A DNA stretch of 64,000 nucleotides from Tsuneonella dongtanensis. Its GTDB lineage: Bacteria; Pseudomonadota; Alphaproteobacteria; Sphingomonadales; Sphingomonadaceae. The notes beneath the pieces are model-generated. The model was not told the origin of the DNA and made no database searches. It was given only the letters and a program-made list of their open reading frames with translations. Numbering within the stretch: position 1 is the stretch's first letter; every line of letters starts with the position of its first letter. Both the position numbers and the translations under genes were made by a program. Location of the stretch: assembly GCF_001698205.1 (NCBI RefSeq), contig NZ_CP016591.1:1240001-1304000 (forward strand). The letters run 5' to 3'. Shown in pieces: positions 52,922-62,417 of this stretch.

Positions 52922-53976
52922 AGGTCGCGGTGTTTCCCGGCGACGGGATCGGTCCCGAGGTCACCCGTGAGGCGATCCGCGTGCTCGAGGCGCTGGACCT
53001 GCCGGCCCTGACGCTGTTCGAGGGCGATGTCGGCGGAATCGCCTACAAGCGCCATGGCCACCCGCTCCCGCCCGAAACGCTCGCGATGGCCCGCGCCGCC
53101 GATGCCGTATTGTTCGGTGCGGTGGGCGATCCGGAATGCGACGGGCTCGAGCGGGCGCTCAGGCCCGAACAGGCGATCCTGGGATTGCGCGCGGCGCTCG
53201 GGCTCTTCGCCAACCTGCGCCCTGCGACGACGTTTCCCGGGCTCGAGGGCATGAGCGCGCTGAGGCCCGAAATCGCCCGCAGCATCGACCTCCTCATCGT
53301 GCGCGAACTCAACGGCGACGTCTATTTCGGCGACAAGGCGATCGAGACGCTCCCCGACGGCCGTCGCCGCGGGTGGGACATGATGAGCTATGCCGAGGAC
53401 GAGGTGCGGCGTATCGCCCACGTCGCCTTCCGCGCAGCGCAGGGGCGCAAGCGGCGCCTGTGTTCGGTCGACAAGGCCAACGTGCTCGAAACCAGCCAGC
53501 TGTGGCGCGACGTGGTGATCGAGGTCGCGAGCGAATACCCCGACGTGGCGCTGGAACACATGTACGTCGACAATGCGGCGATGCAGCTCGTGCGCGATCC
53601 GGGCCGGTTCGATGTCGTCGTGACCGGCAACCTTTTCGGCGACATCCTGTCCGACCAGGCGAGCATGTGCGTCGGCTCGATCGGCCTGCTGGCCAGTGCC
53701 GCGCTTGGCGAACAGCAGACCGAGTTCGGCACGTTCGGCCTCTACGAACCGATCCACGGCAGCGCACCGGACATTGCCGGGCAGGGGAAGGCCAATCCGA
53801 TGGCGACGATCCTCTCGGCCGCGATGATGCTGCGCCACTCGTTCGGCCGCGAGGCCGAGGCGGCGCGGATCGAGGCGGCGGTCGCAGCGGCGTTGGCCGA
53901 CGGCATTCGCGGGAGCGACCTTGGCGGCGATGCCGGGACCGGCGCGATCGGCGACGCGGTGCTCGCACGGTTGTGA
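52918..53976 (+). CDS. leuB: 3-isopropylmalate dehydrogenase LeuB
   Basis: 352 residues of the isocitrate/isopropylmalate dehydrogenase family: PGDGIGPEV at the start, [11 protein letters not shown] (substrate loop), [35 protein letters not shown], and [20 protein letters not shown]. It oxidises and decarboxylates 3-isopropylmalate in leucine synthesis using NAD+. The coenzyme-specific region EPIHGSAPD fits LeuB. It is not beside leuA, leuC or leuD here. It overlaps recO by 4 bases and the following glycosyltransferase gene by 4. Confidence 0.95.
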   Translation: MKVAVFPGDGIGPEVTREAIRVLEALDLPALTLFEGDVGGIAYKRHGHPLPPETLAMARAADAVLFGAVGDPECDGLERALRPEQAILGLRAALGLFANLRPATTFPGLEGMSALRPEIARSIDLLIVRELNGDVYFGDKAIETLPDGRRRGWDMMSYAEDEVRRIAHVAFRAAQGRKRRLCSVDKANVLETSQLWRDVVIEVASEYPDVALEHMYVDNAAMQLVRDPGRFDVVVTGNLFGDILSDQASMCVGSIGLLASAALGEQQTEFGTFGLYEPIHGSAPDIAGQGKANPMATILSAAMMLRHSFGREAEAARIEAAVAAALADGIRGSDLGGDAGTGAIGDAVLARL

Positions 53977-55064
53977 GCCTCGACCTCGGCATCGTTCTGC
54001 CGACGCGCAACGAGCGCGACAACCTGCCCTCGCTCGTGACCAGGGTCGAAGAGGCGCTCGGGCGCGAAGGCTGGGAAATCGTCGTGGTCGACGACGACAG
54101 TCCGGACGGAACCGCCGACGTGGCCCGCGATCTCGCCCGCTCCGATCCGCGTGTGCGCGTGATCCAGCGATTCGGCAGGCGGGGCCTCGCGAGTGCGGCG
54201 ATCGAGGGGATGTGCGCGACCGCCGCGCCATTCGTCGCGGTCATGGACGCGGACCACCAGCACGATCCTGCGCTCCTCCCGGCAATGCTGGCGGCCGTGG
54301 AGGCGGGCGAATGCGACGTCGCGGTCGCCAGCCGTTTCGTCACCGGGGGCAGCGCCGCAGGCCTCGCCAGCGAGACGCGCGAGAAAGGCAGTCGCCTCGC
54401 CAACCGCCTCGCGCGCAAGGTGACCGGGGTCGAGCTGACCGACCCGATGAGCGGGTATTTCCTGCTCCGCGCTGACCGGCTGCGCGCGGCCGCGCCCCGG
54501 CTTTCGGGCATCGGCTTCAAGATCCTGCTGGACCTTCTGGCGACCGCCGACCCGCCGATGCGCGTGAAGGAGTTCCCGCTGGAATTCGCCGCGCGTGCGA
54601 GCGGTGAGAGCAAGCTCGACACCGCGGTCGCTTTCGAATTCCTCGTCGGCCTTTACGATCGCAGCTTCGGGCGGGTGATTCCCAGTCGCTTCGCGCTGTT
54701 CGGGACGGTGGGCGCGGTGGGCGTCGCGGTGCACATGGCGGTGCTGTGGCTGCTCTTCCGGCTGGCTGGCGAAGGCTTCGCGCTTGCTACGGTCTTCGCA
54801 ACATTCGCCGCGATGACGTTCAATTTCTGGCTCAACAACCGGCTGACCTACCGCGATGCGCGGCTGGTGGGCGGCCTTGCGTGGTTGAAGGGCTGGGCCG
54901 GTTTCTGCGCCACCTGCTCGGTTGGCGCGCTCGCCAACGTCGCGACCGCGACGCTGCTCGAGGCTCGGGGCGTGTTCTGGGTCCTCGCCGCTTTGGCCGG
55001 GATCGTCATCGGATCGGTGTGGAACTACGCGCTGTCGAGCTGCTTCGTGTGGGGGCGGTACTGA
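53973..55064 (+). CDS. Dolichol-phosphate mannose synthase-like glycosyltransferase fused to a GtrA domain
   Basis: 363 residues, GTG start overlapping leuB. Residues 1-225 are a family-2 glycosyltransferase ([53 protein letters not shown]), the polyprenyl-phosphate sugar synthase type. Residues about 232-363 are a GtrA-like four-helix membrane domain that probably flips the lipid-linked sugar. The product would serve the glycosyltransferase on the other strand at 55069. Confidence 0.9.
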   Translation: MSLDLGIVLPTRNERDNLPSLVTRVEEALGREGWEIVVVDDDSPDGTADVARDLARSDPRVRVIQRFGRRGLASAAIEGMCATAAPFVAVMDADHQHDPALLPAMLAAVEAGECDVAVASRFVTGGSAAGLASETREKGSRLANRLARKVTGVELTDPMSGYFLLRADRLRAAAPRLSGIGFKILLDLLATADPPMRVKEFPLEFAARASGESKLDTAVAFEFLVGLYDRSFGRVIPSRFALFGTVGAVGVAVHMAVLWLLFRLAGEGFALATVFATFAAMTFNFWLNNRLTYRDARLVGGLAWLKGWAGFCATCSVGALANVATATLLEARGVFWVLAALAGIVIGSVWNYALSSCFVWGRY

Positions 55065-55068
55065 CCGG

Positions 55069-56343
55069 CTATCGCCAGCTATCGATCCACATCCATTTTT
55101 CGAACCCGCGCGCATCGGGCAGCGGGCCCGCGCTGAGGATCGGGTAGAACCACACGAACAGCGCGAGCGAACCGGTGAGGATAGTCCACGACAGCCATCC
55201 CCATCCCCGCGTGCGCAACTCGTCGAGCGCGAGGGCCAGGGCGGCCAGGAGCGCCATGCTCGGCACGAAGTAGTGGTAGTAGAACTGCACGGGCTTCGCG
55301 GCGAACAGCCAGAATCCCAGGCTGACCGCGTAGACGGCGGCGACTGCGAGCGCATCCATCCGCCTGCCCTTGACGCCCGCCCAGGCCGCCCAGCCGACCG
55401 CGACGAGGCCGGCCAGCATGGACAGCGGGTTTCCGATCAGCAGCACCCCGCGCTGCGCGCCGTCGACCGGTTCGTAGAGATACCAGATCGCCCGCCGGTC
55501 GATCACCCAGTCGAACCACATGCTCTGGTAGGGGTGCGGCTTGACCACGCTTTCCTGCATCTGGAGCATCATCTGGTGAAGGCCGATGAAGCCCCGATCC
55601 GCCATTTCCGCGGGCTCGATCCACCAGGCGGGCCAGAAGCTGGCGGCATAGACCGCGATCGGCACCGCGCCGAGCCACAGGGCCGCCTCGGGCAGCCGCA
55701 CGCCCGGAACCGGTGCGCCGCGATGACCCCACAAGCCTTTCCAGCCACAGGCGTGAAGCCGGGCGCCGAGGAACGCAAGTCCGGGCAAAGGGGCGAGCGC
55801 CGCCGCATTCCACTTCGCCGCCAGCGCGAGGCCCAGCGCGATACCGGCGAGCGCAAGGCTGCGCCGACCATGCTCCGGCTCGCGGACCGCGGCGGCGCAT
55901 TGCCAGAACGCCACCGCCAGGAAGGCGACCATGAACGCGTCGAGCATCGCGATGCGCGCGTGGACGAACAGCAGGAACCCGCTGGCCAGCAGCAGCCCGT
56001 AAGCTATCGTCGCGTAGGCGCGGAGTGAAGCGAACCACAGCGCGCGCATCGCTGCCCACAGCGCGAGCGCGCCGGCCAGAGCGCTGGGCAGGCGCCATGC
56101 GAAGGGGGTATCGCCCAGAAGGGCGATGCCAGCTGCGATCACCTGCTTGCCGAGCATGGGGTGCTCGCGATTGAGCCAGTCGCTCCCATCCAGCAGGGCG
56201 CGGGCGGCGGGCAGGTAGTGGACCTCGTCGAAATAGGGCTTCGACGGGACGCCGAGGCGTACGAGGCACAGTGCGAAGAAGGCCGCGACCAGCACGGCGC
56301 ACCAGCCGGCCGGATCGCGAGGATGGTGCGGTGCAAGGCTCAT
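55069..56343 (-). CDS. PMT/ArnT-type membrane glycosyltransferase (family 39)
   Basis: 424 residues, about ten helices. FDEVHYLPAARALLDG with Asp-Glu early in the first periplasmic loop, NREHPMLGKQVIAAG, and HARIAMLDAFMVAFL are hallmarks of protein O-mannosyltransferase family members, which use polyprenyl-phosphate sugars. It converges on the polyprenyl-phosphate synthase gene with a 4-bp gap, which suggests the two act together to glycosylate an envelope protein or lipid. The acceptor is unknown. Confidence 0.87.
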   Translation of the reverse strand: MSLAPHHPRDPAGWCAVLVAAFFALCLVRLGVPSKPYFDEVHYLPAARALLDGSDWLNREHPMLGKQVIAAGIALLGDTPFAWRLPSALAGALALWAAMRALWFASLRAYATIAYGLLLASGFLLFVHARIAMLDAFMVAFLAVAFWQCAAAVREPEHGRRSLALAGIALGLALAAKWNAAALAPLPGLAFLGARLHACGWKGLWGHRGAPVPGVRLPEAALWLGAVPIAVYAASFWPAWWIEPAEMADRGFIGLHQMMLQMQESVVKPHPYQSMWFDWVIDRRAIWYLYEPVDGAQRGVLLIGNPLSMLAGLVAVGWAAWAGVKGRRMDALAVAAVYAVSLGFWLFAAKPVQFYYHYFVPSMALLAALALALDELRTRGWGWLSWTILTGSLALFVWFYPILSAGPLPDARGFEKWMWIDSWR

Positions 56344-56516
56344 TCGCAGGCTTGCCTAGCCGTGCCAGCGCGCCAGCGAAAGTCTCGCCGTGCGAAAGGC
56401 ACGACTTGTCGCCCCCGTACAATACCCGAGTTGTATTCACCGCGTAATCTTCGTAGGCGAATCGAACAACCAAGACTGGTCGCAGTCATTGCATTCAAGA
56501 ACATAGGGGAATTTCA

Positions 56517-56729
56517 ATGAGGTCTCGCGCAATTGCTTCGTCGCTGGTGGCGCTGTCGCTGCTGGCGGCTCCGGTAGCGGCCCAGGCGGCTCCTGCTGCT
56601 CGTACGTCGGCCCCGACCACGGAAGAGAATGAACTTCTGGGCGGCAGCTTTCTCTGGATCATCCTCGCGATCGCTGCGGTGGTCGGTGCGATCCTCCTGC
56701 TCGACGACGACGATCCGGTCAGCCCGTAA
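56517..56729 (+). CDS. Small exported single-helix membrane protein, 70 residues
   Basis: Signal-peptide-like N-terminus (MRSRAIASSLVALSLLAAP, AAQA), a short Thr/Ala-rich linker, one hydrophobic helix at about 45-62 (LWIILAIAAVVGAILLL) and a final DDDDPVSP. Such small proteins with an acidic end are common in sphingomonads but uncharacterised. AGGGGAA lies about 5 bases before the ATG, and it has its own terminator. Confidence 0.7.
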   Translation: MRSRAIASSLVALSLLAAPVAAQAAPAARTSAPTTEENELLGGSFLWIILAIAAVVGAILLLDDDDPVSP

Positions 56730-56753
56730 GCACCGGACCAATTTTGAGATGCG

Positions 56754-56781
56754 AAGCGGGGCCCGGCGTGGCCCCGCTTTT
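56754..56781 (+). terminator. Terminator of the small membrane protein gene
   Basis: AAGCGGGGCC (56754-56763) pairs with GGCCCCGCTT (56770-56779), six-base loop, then a short T run (CTTTTCGTTT). Confidence 0.75.
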
Positions 56782-56857
56782 CGTTTGTGCTCCTATCACG
56801 CCCCACAGGCCTTTTTGTTTGCCTGAAGGTGTCCGCCGACCCTAGACGCTGGCCGGC

Positions 56858-58069
56858 ATGAAGAAGACCACCGGAATGGACCGCGCCGCGACGGCGCATT
56901 GGCGCCCAGCCACTCGCGCGGTGCGCGGGGGCACCTGGCGTTCCGAGCACGGCGAAACGAGCGAGGCCCTGTTCGTCTCCTCGGGCTATACCTACGACGA
57001 TGCGCAGACGGTCGCCGACCGTTTCGCGGGCGAGGCCGAGGGGATGACATACTCGCGCCTGCAGAACCCCACCGTCGCCATGCTCGAGGAACGGATCGCG
57101 CTTATGGAAGGCGCGGAGGCGTGCCGCGCCCAGGCAAGCGGGATGGCGGCGATGACCGCCGCGCTGCTGTGCCAGCTGTCCGCCGGCGACCACGTGGTGG
57201 GCGCGCGCGCGGCGTTCGGTTCGTGCCGCTGGCTGCTCGATCACCTGTGCCCGCGATTCGGGATCGAGGTGAGCGTCATCGACAGCACCGACAATGCCGC
57301 GTGGGAAGCCGCGATCAGGCCCAACACGAAGGTGTTCTTCTTCGAGACTCCGGCCAATCCGACCCTCGACGTGGTCGACCTCAGGCATGTCTGCGATCTT
57401 GCCCGGTCGCGCGGCATCGTGACCGTGGTGGACAACGCCTTCGCCACCAGCGCGCTCCAGCGTCCGCTCGAATTCGGGGCCGACGTCATCGCCTACAGCG
57501 CGACCAAGCTGATGGACGGGCAGGGCCGCGTGCTCGCTGGGGCCGTGTGCGGATCGAAGCAGTTTATCGACGAGGTCCTCCTGCCTTTCCAGCGCAACAC
57601 CGGGCCGAACCTGTCGCCGTTCAACGCCTGGGTCGTGCTCAAGGGTCTCGAGACGCTCGACCTGCGGGCGAAGGCACAGAGCCGCGCCGCGGTCGAACTC
57701 GGCCGCGTGATCGAGCCGCGCGTCGCGCGGATGCTGCACCCGGGCCTGCCGAGCCATCCCCGCCACGACCTGGCCACGGCCCAAATGCCGCACGGCACGG
57801 GCCCGATATTCGCCTTCGAGGTTCCCGGCGGGCGCAAGCAGGCATTCGCGCTGCTCGACGCGCTCCAGCTGGTCGACATCTCGAACAACATCGGCGACTG
57901 CCGCAGCCTGATGTGCCACCCGGCGAGCACCACCCACGCCAACATGGGCGAGGACGCGCGGGCGGAGATGGGCGTGACCGAAGGACTTCTCCGCATCAAC
58001 GTGGGCCTCGAGGACATCGACGACCTCAAGGAAGACCTCGATCGCGCCCTGACGGCGGCCGGGCTCTAG
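56858..58069 (+). CDS. metZ: O-succinylhomoserine sulfhydrylase MetZ
   Basis: 403 residues of the Cys/Met metabolism PLP family. Landmarks: YSRLQNPTVAMLEERIALME, ASGMAAMTAALL, FFFETPANPTLDVVDL, PLP lysine K217 in SATKLMDGQGR, and the STTHAN stretch near residue 365. It forms homocysteine directly from O-succinylhomoserine and sulfide. The lysine neighbourhood SATKxxDGQGR is the MetZ type and separates it from cystathionine synthases. I see no SAM riboswitch in the 76 bp upstream. Confidence 0.92.
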   Translation: MKKTTGMDRAATAHWRPATRAVRGGTWRSEHGETSEALFVSSGYTYDDAQTVADRFAGEAEGMTYSRLQNPTVAMLEERIALMEGAEACRAQASGMAAMTAALLCQLSAGDHVVGARAAFGSCRWLLDHLCPRFGIEVSVIDSTDNAAWEAAIRPNTKVFFFETPANPTLDVVDLRHVCDLARSRGIVTVVDNAFATSALQRPLEFGADVIAYSATKLMDGQGRVLAGAVCGSKQFIDEVLLPFQRNTGPNLSPFNAWVVLKGLETLDLRAKAQSRAAVELGRVIEPRVARMLHPGLPSHPRHDLATAQMPHGTGPIFAFEVPGGRKQAFALLDALQLVDISNNIGDCRSLMCHPASTTHANMGEDARAEMGVTEGLLRINVGLEDIDDLKEDLDRALTAAGL

Positions 58070-58812
58070 GGCTGCCCCATGTCGTTCGTGATCCGTGCGT
58101 TCACGAACCGCATCAGCACGGGAAGGCGGTAGGCGCGGCGCAGCGCGTCGCACTGCGCCAGCGCTTCGGGATCGGGCGTGCCGCCTTCGTGGAACACGTC
58201 GATCGTGACCGCCCACGAGCCACCGGGAGACCCGCCTTCGCCGATGCTGTCGAGGAACCTCCCGCGCGCGGCGTGGCCTTCCTCGCGTCGCTCCATGAAC
58301 TCGTCGAACGAGACCGGACGGTCGTAGCGGACCACCACCGGCACGTTCTTCGCTCGGCCGCCCAGCGGCGGCGCCTTCACCGGTTCGCTGCCGGTCACCG
58401 CGATCTCGTAGATCAGGCGAGGCGGCGTGTCGGGGAAAGCGGTGATCGGTTCGTCGCCCATGTCGTAGGTGACCTCGGCATAAGCGAGCCGGTCGCCCAG
58501 GTTCTCCCGCGCCCAGCGGCCAAGCCAGTAACTGTCGGAGCGGACCTCCCGCACGCGCGTGCGCTCCGCCGGATCGTTCACCCACGGCGCGCGCATCTCG
58601 CGATACAGGCAGGGCACGCCAGGCTCTTCGGCGAACTTGGCGCGGGCGAGCATCCATGCGAGATCCGGTGGATAGGGTTCCGCCGACGGCGCCGTATCGG
58701 CAACACTGGCGGCGGTCGCCGTGCCAGCGCTTGCTGAGGGTGCCGGGGTCTCCGCGCGGTCGGCACAGGCGGCGAGCAGCGGCAGGGCGAAAACGGGGAT
58801 CAGCGGCCTCAT
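58066..58812 (-). CDS. Hypothetical lipoprotein, 248 residues
   Basis: Signal MRPLIPVFALPLLAAC with lipobox LAAC, then an Ala/Ser/Thr/Pro linker to about residue 45. The globular part has an aromatic-rich stretch (RSDSYWLGRWARENLG) and a C-terminal SWAVTIDVFHEGGTPD segment; no family recognised. It overlaps the metZ stop by 4 bases on the opposite strand and diverges from the SDR gene. Start at 58812. Confidence 0.7.
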   Translation of the reverse strand: MRPLIPVFALPLLAACADRAETPAPSASAGTATAASVADTAPSAEPYPPDLAWMLARAKFAEEPGVPCLYREMRAPWVNDPAERTRVREVRSDSYWLGRWARENLGDRLAYAEVTYDMGDEPITAFPDTPPRLIYEIAVTGSEPVKAPPLGGRAKNVPVVVRYDRPVSFDEFMERREEGHAARGRFLDSIGEGGSPGGSWAVTIDVFHEGGTPDPEALAQCDALRRAYRLPVLMRFVNARITNDMGQP

Positions 58813-58884
58813 AGCGCTTGAACCGTCAGGGCCCGCGCTTGTTTCCACTGTCCATTCGCGATTGCGCGGTGCATCCTGTCTTCC

Positions 58885-59625
58885 ATGGTACAAGCCAGCA
58901 AGGGCGCGGCCCTCATCGTCGGCGCGGGGGACGGGATCGGGCGGAGCTGCGCCCATGCATTCGCCGCACAGGGGCTGACCGCCTGCCTCACCCGCCGCGC
59001 GCGGCACGCCGACCAGCTCGATGCGCTGGTGGCGGAGATCGGAGACGCGGGCGGGGCTGCGCGGGCCTTTCCCTCCGACGCGCGTGACGAGGACGAGACC
59101 GCCCGGCTGGTCGATACGATCGAGGCCGAGGTCGGCCCGCTCGAGGTCATGGTCTTCAACATCGGCGCCAACGTCCGCTTCGGCGTGCGCGAGACCACCG
59201 CGCAGGTCTATCGGAAGGTGTGGGAGATGGCCGCCTTCGCAGGCTTCCTTGCCGGGCGCGAGGCGGCGCGGGTCATGGTGCCGCGCGAGCGGGGGACGGT
59301 GATCTTCACCGGAGCGACCGCGTCGATGCGCGGGAGCGCGGGGTTCGCGGCCTTCGCGGGCGCCAAGTTCGCGTTGCGGGCGCTGGCCCAGTCGATGGCG
59401 CGCGAGCTGGGGCCGCAGGGCATCCACGTCGCGCACGTTGTGATCGACGGCGCGGTCGACGGCGCGTTCATCCGCGGCCTGCGGCCCGACTGGGAGGAGC
59501 GGCTTGCCGAGGAGGCTTTGCTCACCCCCGACCACATCGCCGCCGAATACGTGCGCCTGTGGCAGCAACCGCGCGATGCCTGGACGCACGAGCTGGACCT
59601 GCGCCCGTGGAAGGAGACGTTCTGA
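58885..59625 (+). CDS. Short-chain dehydrogenase family protein with Phe in place of the catalytic Tyr
   Basis: 246 residues with the SDR Rossmann fold: nucleotide motif VGAGDGIG near residue 12 and the NIGAN motif at 92-96. The catalytic YxxxK reads F157-A-G-A-K161. Without Tyr the usual hydride-transfer acid is missing, so it may catalyse another reaction or only bind. The stop overlaps the isomerase start (TGATG), so the two proteins likely share a pathway, probably degradation of an aromatic or fatty compound. Confidence 0.82.
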   Translation: MVQASKGAALIVGAGDGIGRSCAHAFAAQGLTACLTRRARHADQLDALVAEIGDAGGAARAFPSDARDEDETARLVDTIEAEVGPLEVMVFNIGANVRFGVRETTAQVYRKVWEMAAFAGFLAGREAARVMVPRERGTVIFTGATASMRGSAGFAAFAGAKFALRALAQSMARELGPQGIHVAHVVIDGAVDGAFIRGLRPDWEERLAEEALLTPDHIAAEYVRLWQQPRDAWTHELDLRPWKETF

Positions 59626-60227
59626 TGCCCGCCAAGACGCTCGAGTTCATCTTCGATCTGGTCAGCCCCAATGCCTACCTCGCATGGTGGCCGATGAAGG
59701 ACATGCTGGCTCGTACCGGCGCGACGCTCGAGATCACTCCGGTCCTGCTCGGCGGGATGCACAAGCTGACAGGCAACGCCCCGCCGATGATCCGCGACGC
59801 CGACGTCAAGGGCAAGGTCGAGTACGGCTTTCTCGAGATGCGCAGGTTCGTCGCGAAACATGGCCTCGACCGCTTCGCGCTGCCGCAGCCGTTCCCGTTT
59901 CCCACCATGACGCTCCAGCGGATGCTCCTTGCCGTCGAGGGTGCGGAGCGGATCGCGCTCGCCGAACACCTGCTCGTGGCGATCTTCGAGCGCGGGCTCG
60001 ATGTGACCGATCCGGCCGCGCTCGGCGCCGATCTCGCCGCTGGCGGTTTCGATGCCGCCGCGCTCGCCGAAGCGGCGCAGGATCCCGCGATCAAGCAGCG
60101 CCTGGCCGACAACACCGCCGCTGCCGTGGAGCGCGGCGCCTTCGGCATCCCCACCTGGTTCGTCGGCTCCGAGATGTTCTTCGGCAAGGAGCGTCTTGGC
60201 CAGATCGAGGATGAACTGGCCGGCTGA
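59625..60227 (+). CDS. 2-hydroxychromene-2-carboxylate isomerase family (NahD-like, DsbA fold)
   Basis: 200 residues of the kappa-GST/DsbA-like isomerase family. Starts EFIFDLVSPNAYLA, where the SPNAY serine replaces the CxxC cysteine and activates glutathione. GIPTWFVGSEMFFGKERL near the C-terminus is typical. In naphthalene degradation NahD isomerises hydroxychromene carboxylate; here no other ring-degradation gene is adjacent except the coupled SDR. GAGACG precedes the ATG. Confidence 0.88.
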   Translation: MPAKTLEFIFDLVSPNAYLAWWPMKDMLARTGATLEITPVLLGGMHKLTGNAPPMIRDADVKGKVEYGFLEMRRFVAKHGLDRFALPQPFPFPTMTLQRMLLAVEGAERIALAEHLLVAIFERGLDVTDPAALGADLAAGGFDAAALAEAAQDPAIKQRLADNTAAAVERGAFGIPTWFVGSEMFFGKERLGQIEDELAG

Positions 60228-60336
60228 CCGGGCAAGCCGGCGAGTTCTTCCTGCAATTCGTTCGCCGAAACCGGCAACATATGTTATGTTCGCTCGGTCG
60301 GTCCGCGTCCTGCCGCCCGGCACCGAAAGGCCAGCG

Positions 60337-61680
60337 ATGAATCCGCAGGACCATTATGCCGCGCTCATCCAGTCTTCGGACGACGCGATCATTGCCAAGG
60401 ACCTGGAAGGTATCGTCCTGAGCTGGAACCCGGCTGCAGAGGCGCTGTTCGGCTGGACGTACAAGGAAATGGTCGGCCATTCGATCAGGTGCCTTCTTCC
60501 CGACGACAGGCAGGACGAGGAGGACCTGATCCTCGCCCGTATCCGGGAAGGGGAGAAGGTCGGGCTGTTGCTGACCGACCGGCTGCACAAGGACGGCCAT
60601 CGAATTCCGGTGTCGGTGACGATTTCTCCGGTGCGCGATCCGGCTGGCAGGATCATCGGGGCGAGCAAGATTGCGCGTGACGCGAGCGGCCACATTGCGA
60701 CCGAACGGCAGCTGCGCGAAAGCGAGAACCGTTTTCGCTTGCTCGCCGAGAACATCGCGCAACTCGCGTGGATTGCCGAGGCCGACGGCGACATCTTCTG
60801 GTACAACCAGCGCTGGTACGATTACACGGGAACGACGCTCGACGAGATGAAGGGATGGGGCTGGCGTGCGGTCCACCATCCCGACCACCTCGACCGCGTC
60901 GAGACGCTGTTCCGCCAGCAACTCGAGGCCGAGGAGGAGTGGGAGGACATCTTCCCGCTGCGGTCGGCCGACGGGCAATGGGGCTGGTTCCTCAGCCGCG
61001 CCAAGCCGATCCGCGACGAGGATGGCCGGGTGACCCACTGGTTCGGCACCAACACCGACATTACTGAACAGCGCGAACAGACCGAGCAGATCAACCTCCT
61101 GCTGCGCGAGGTGAATCACCGCAGCAAGAACATGCTCGCCAAGGTCCAGGCGCTCGCCCGCAGCAGCATCGGCGCCGACGAGCAACTGGTGAGGCGCTTC
61201 GAACAACGGGTGGGAAGCCTTGCGGTGAACCAGGACATCTTGGTTCGGCGTGACTGGCGCGAGGTGCCCGTGGACGAGCTGGTCCGGTTGCAGCTTCGCT
61301 TCATCGATGGCGAGGGCAAGCGCGTCGCGCGTTCGGGGCCCGACTGCGCACTGATACCGCGCGCCGCCGAGATCGTCGGCATGGCGCTGCACGAACTGGC
61401 GACCAATTCGCTCAAGTACGGCGCGCTCTCGGTAGACGAGGGGCATGTTGCGATCGACTGGTCGTGCTCTCCCGAGGGGTTCACGATCGCCTGGCGCGAG
61501 CGCGGCGGCCCACGCGTGAAAAAGCCCAAGCACCGGGGATTCGGCAGCCAGCTGATCGAGGACATTCCCGGCCGTGCGCTCGGCGGCACGGTCGTCCATC
61601 ATTACGATCCGAAGGGCGTATCTTGGGAACTCTCGATCCCCGAGAGCAATCTTGCCGACCGTGCAAGACTCACCGCCTGA
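60337..61680 (+). CDS. Double-PAS HWE histidine kinase (HRxxN type)
   Basis: 447 residues, soluble. PAS domain 1 at about 10-115 (YAALIQSSDDAIIAKDLEG) and PAS domain 2 at about 130-245 (LAENIAQLAWIAEADG), then the HWE core: phosphoacceptor H261 in EVNHRSKN (HRxxN), N-box HELATNSLKYGAL from 352, and W386-R-E388. There is no cysteine of the LOV GRNCRFLQ kind in PAS 1, so it is not a photosensor of that type. HRxxN kinases can feed the PhyR pathway; no receiver is near. Confidence 0.88.
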   Translation: MNPQDHYAALIQSSDDAIIAKDLEGIVLSWNPAAEALFGWTYKEMVGHSIRCLLPDDRQDEEDLILARIREGEKVGLLLTDRLHKDGHRIPVSVTISPVRDPAGRIIGASKIARDASGHIATERQLRESENRFRLLAENIAQLAWIAEADGDIFWYNQRWYDYTGTTLDEMKGWGWRAVHHPDHLDRVETLFRQQLEAEEEWEDIFPLRSADGQWGWFLSRAKPIRDEDGRVTHWFGTNTDITEQREQTEQINLLLREVNHRSKNMLAKVQALARSSIGADEQLVRRFEQRVGSLAVNQDILVRRDWREVPVDELVRLQLRFIDGEGKRVARSGPDCALIPRAAEIVGMALHELATNSLKYGALSVDEGHVAIDWSCSPEGFTIAWRERGGPRVKKPKHRGFGSQLIEDIPGRALGGTVVHHYDPKGVSWELSIPESNLADRARLTA

Positions 61681-61719
61681 CCCTTGCGCCCCGGCGCGCG
61701 CTTGCTACGTTCCCCATTG

Positions 61720-62115
61720 ATGAAACAGCTTTTCCAGCACGCCGCGATTACCGACGGCATCACCGTGCGGGTGGCGGTCAACTTCCTGCCCGAGCAGTCG
61801 CGCCCGCAGGACGGGAAGTGGTTCTGGGTCTATCACATCCGCATCGAGAACGGCTCGCACGAGCGGGTCCAGCTCGTCAGCCGTCACTGGCGGATCACCG
61901 ACGGTCGCGGGATGGTCAGCATCATCGATGGTGAGGGCGTGGTCGGCGAAAAGCCGGTGCTCGAGCCGGGGCAGAGCCACGACTATGTCTCGGGCTGTCC
62001 GCTGGCGACTCCGCACGGCACGATGGAAGGCTTCTACACCTTCCACCGCGGCCGGGGAGAGCCGCTCGAAGTGCGTATCCCGTTCTTTCCTCTGGCGGCT
62101 CCGGCCGAAGCGTAA
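61720..62115 (+). CDS. apaG: ApaG (DUF525) protein
   Basis: 131 residues. ITVRVAVNFLPEQSRP, FWVYHIRIENGSHERVQLVSRHW, then EGVVGEKPVLEPGQSHDYVSG and a final MEGFYTFHRGRGE match ApaG throughout; fold is a fibronectin-like beta sandwich. ApaG was linked to Mg2+ and Co2+ resistance in Salmonella, but the biochemistry is unknown. Start at 61720. Confidence 0.93.
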   Translation: MKQLFQHAAITDGITVRVAVNFLPEQSRPQDGKWFWVYHIRIENGSHERVQLVSRHWRITDGRGMVSIIDGEGVVGEKPVLEPGQSHDYVSGCPLATPHGTMEGFYTFHRGRGEPLEVRIPFFPLAAPAEA

Positions 62116-62417
62116 CCGGCTCTGCTTCGCGCCCATTGCGCCCTGTGTGTGATCGGCGCGGCGTGGATCTGATGCATGACGCTACAGACGCAGCGGTTCA
62201 TCCCAGTCCTGAGCTTCAGACCCTCGCGGGGGTCCCTTCATCCATCGATTGCATTCGTCGAGGCGCCTGAGATCGTGGTGGCAACGCCCCCGGACAGTCG
62301 ATGCCGCAGGGCGAGAAACCGTTGAGACCGGGCGCAATAGTGTTACGTTTCATTGCCAAGCTGATTCGCGATAGTTGCGCGTTAGCTGGCAACTGATTTC
62401 TTCGGGGAGAATTTTAG
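62116..62417. other. Intergenic stretch without a recognised gene
   Basis: About 300 bp between apaG and the duplicated-domain protein. Nothing coding is supported. A small hairpin-like AGTTGC/GCAACT pair lies near 62374-62395, just before the next gene, and GGGGAGA gives that gene's ribosome site. No EcfG or SigF motif is seen. Confidence 0.5.

Noticed and set aside
56782-56857. SAM riboswitch upstream of metZ
   Set aside because: The gap is only 76 bp and shows no SAM-II or SAM-I core; it contains the tail of the preceding terminator.
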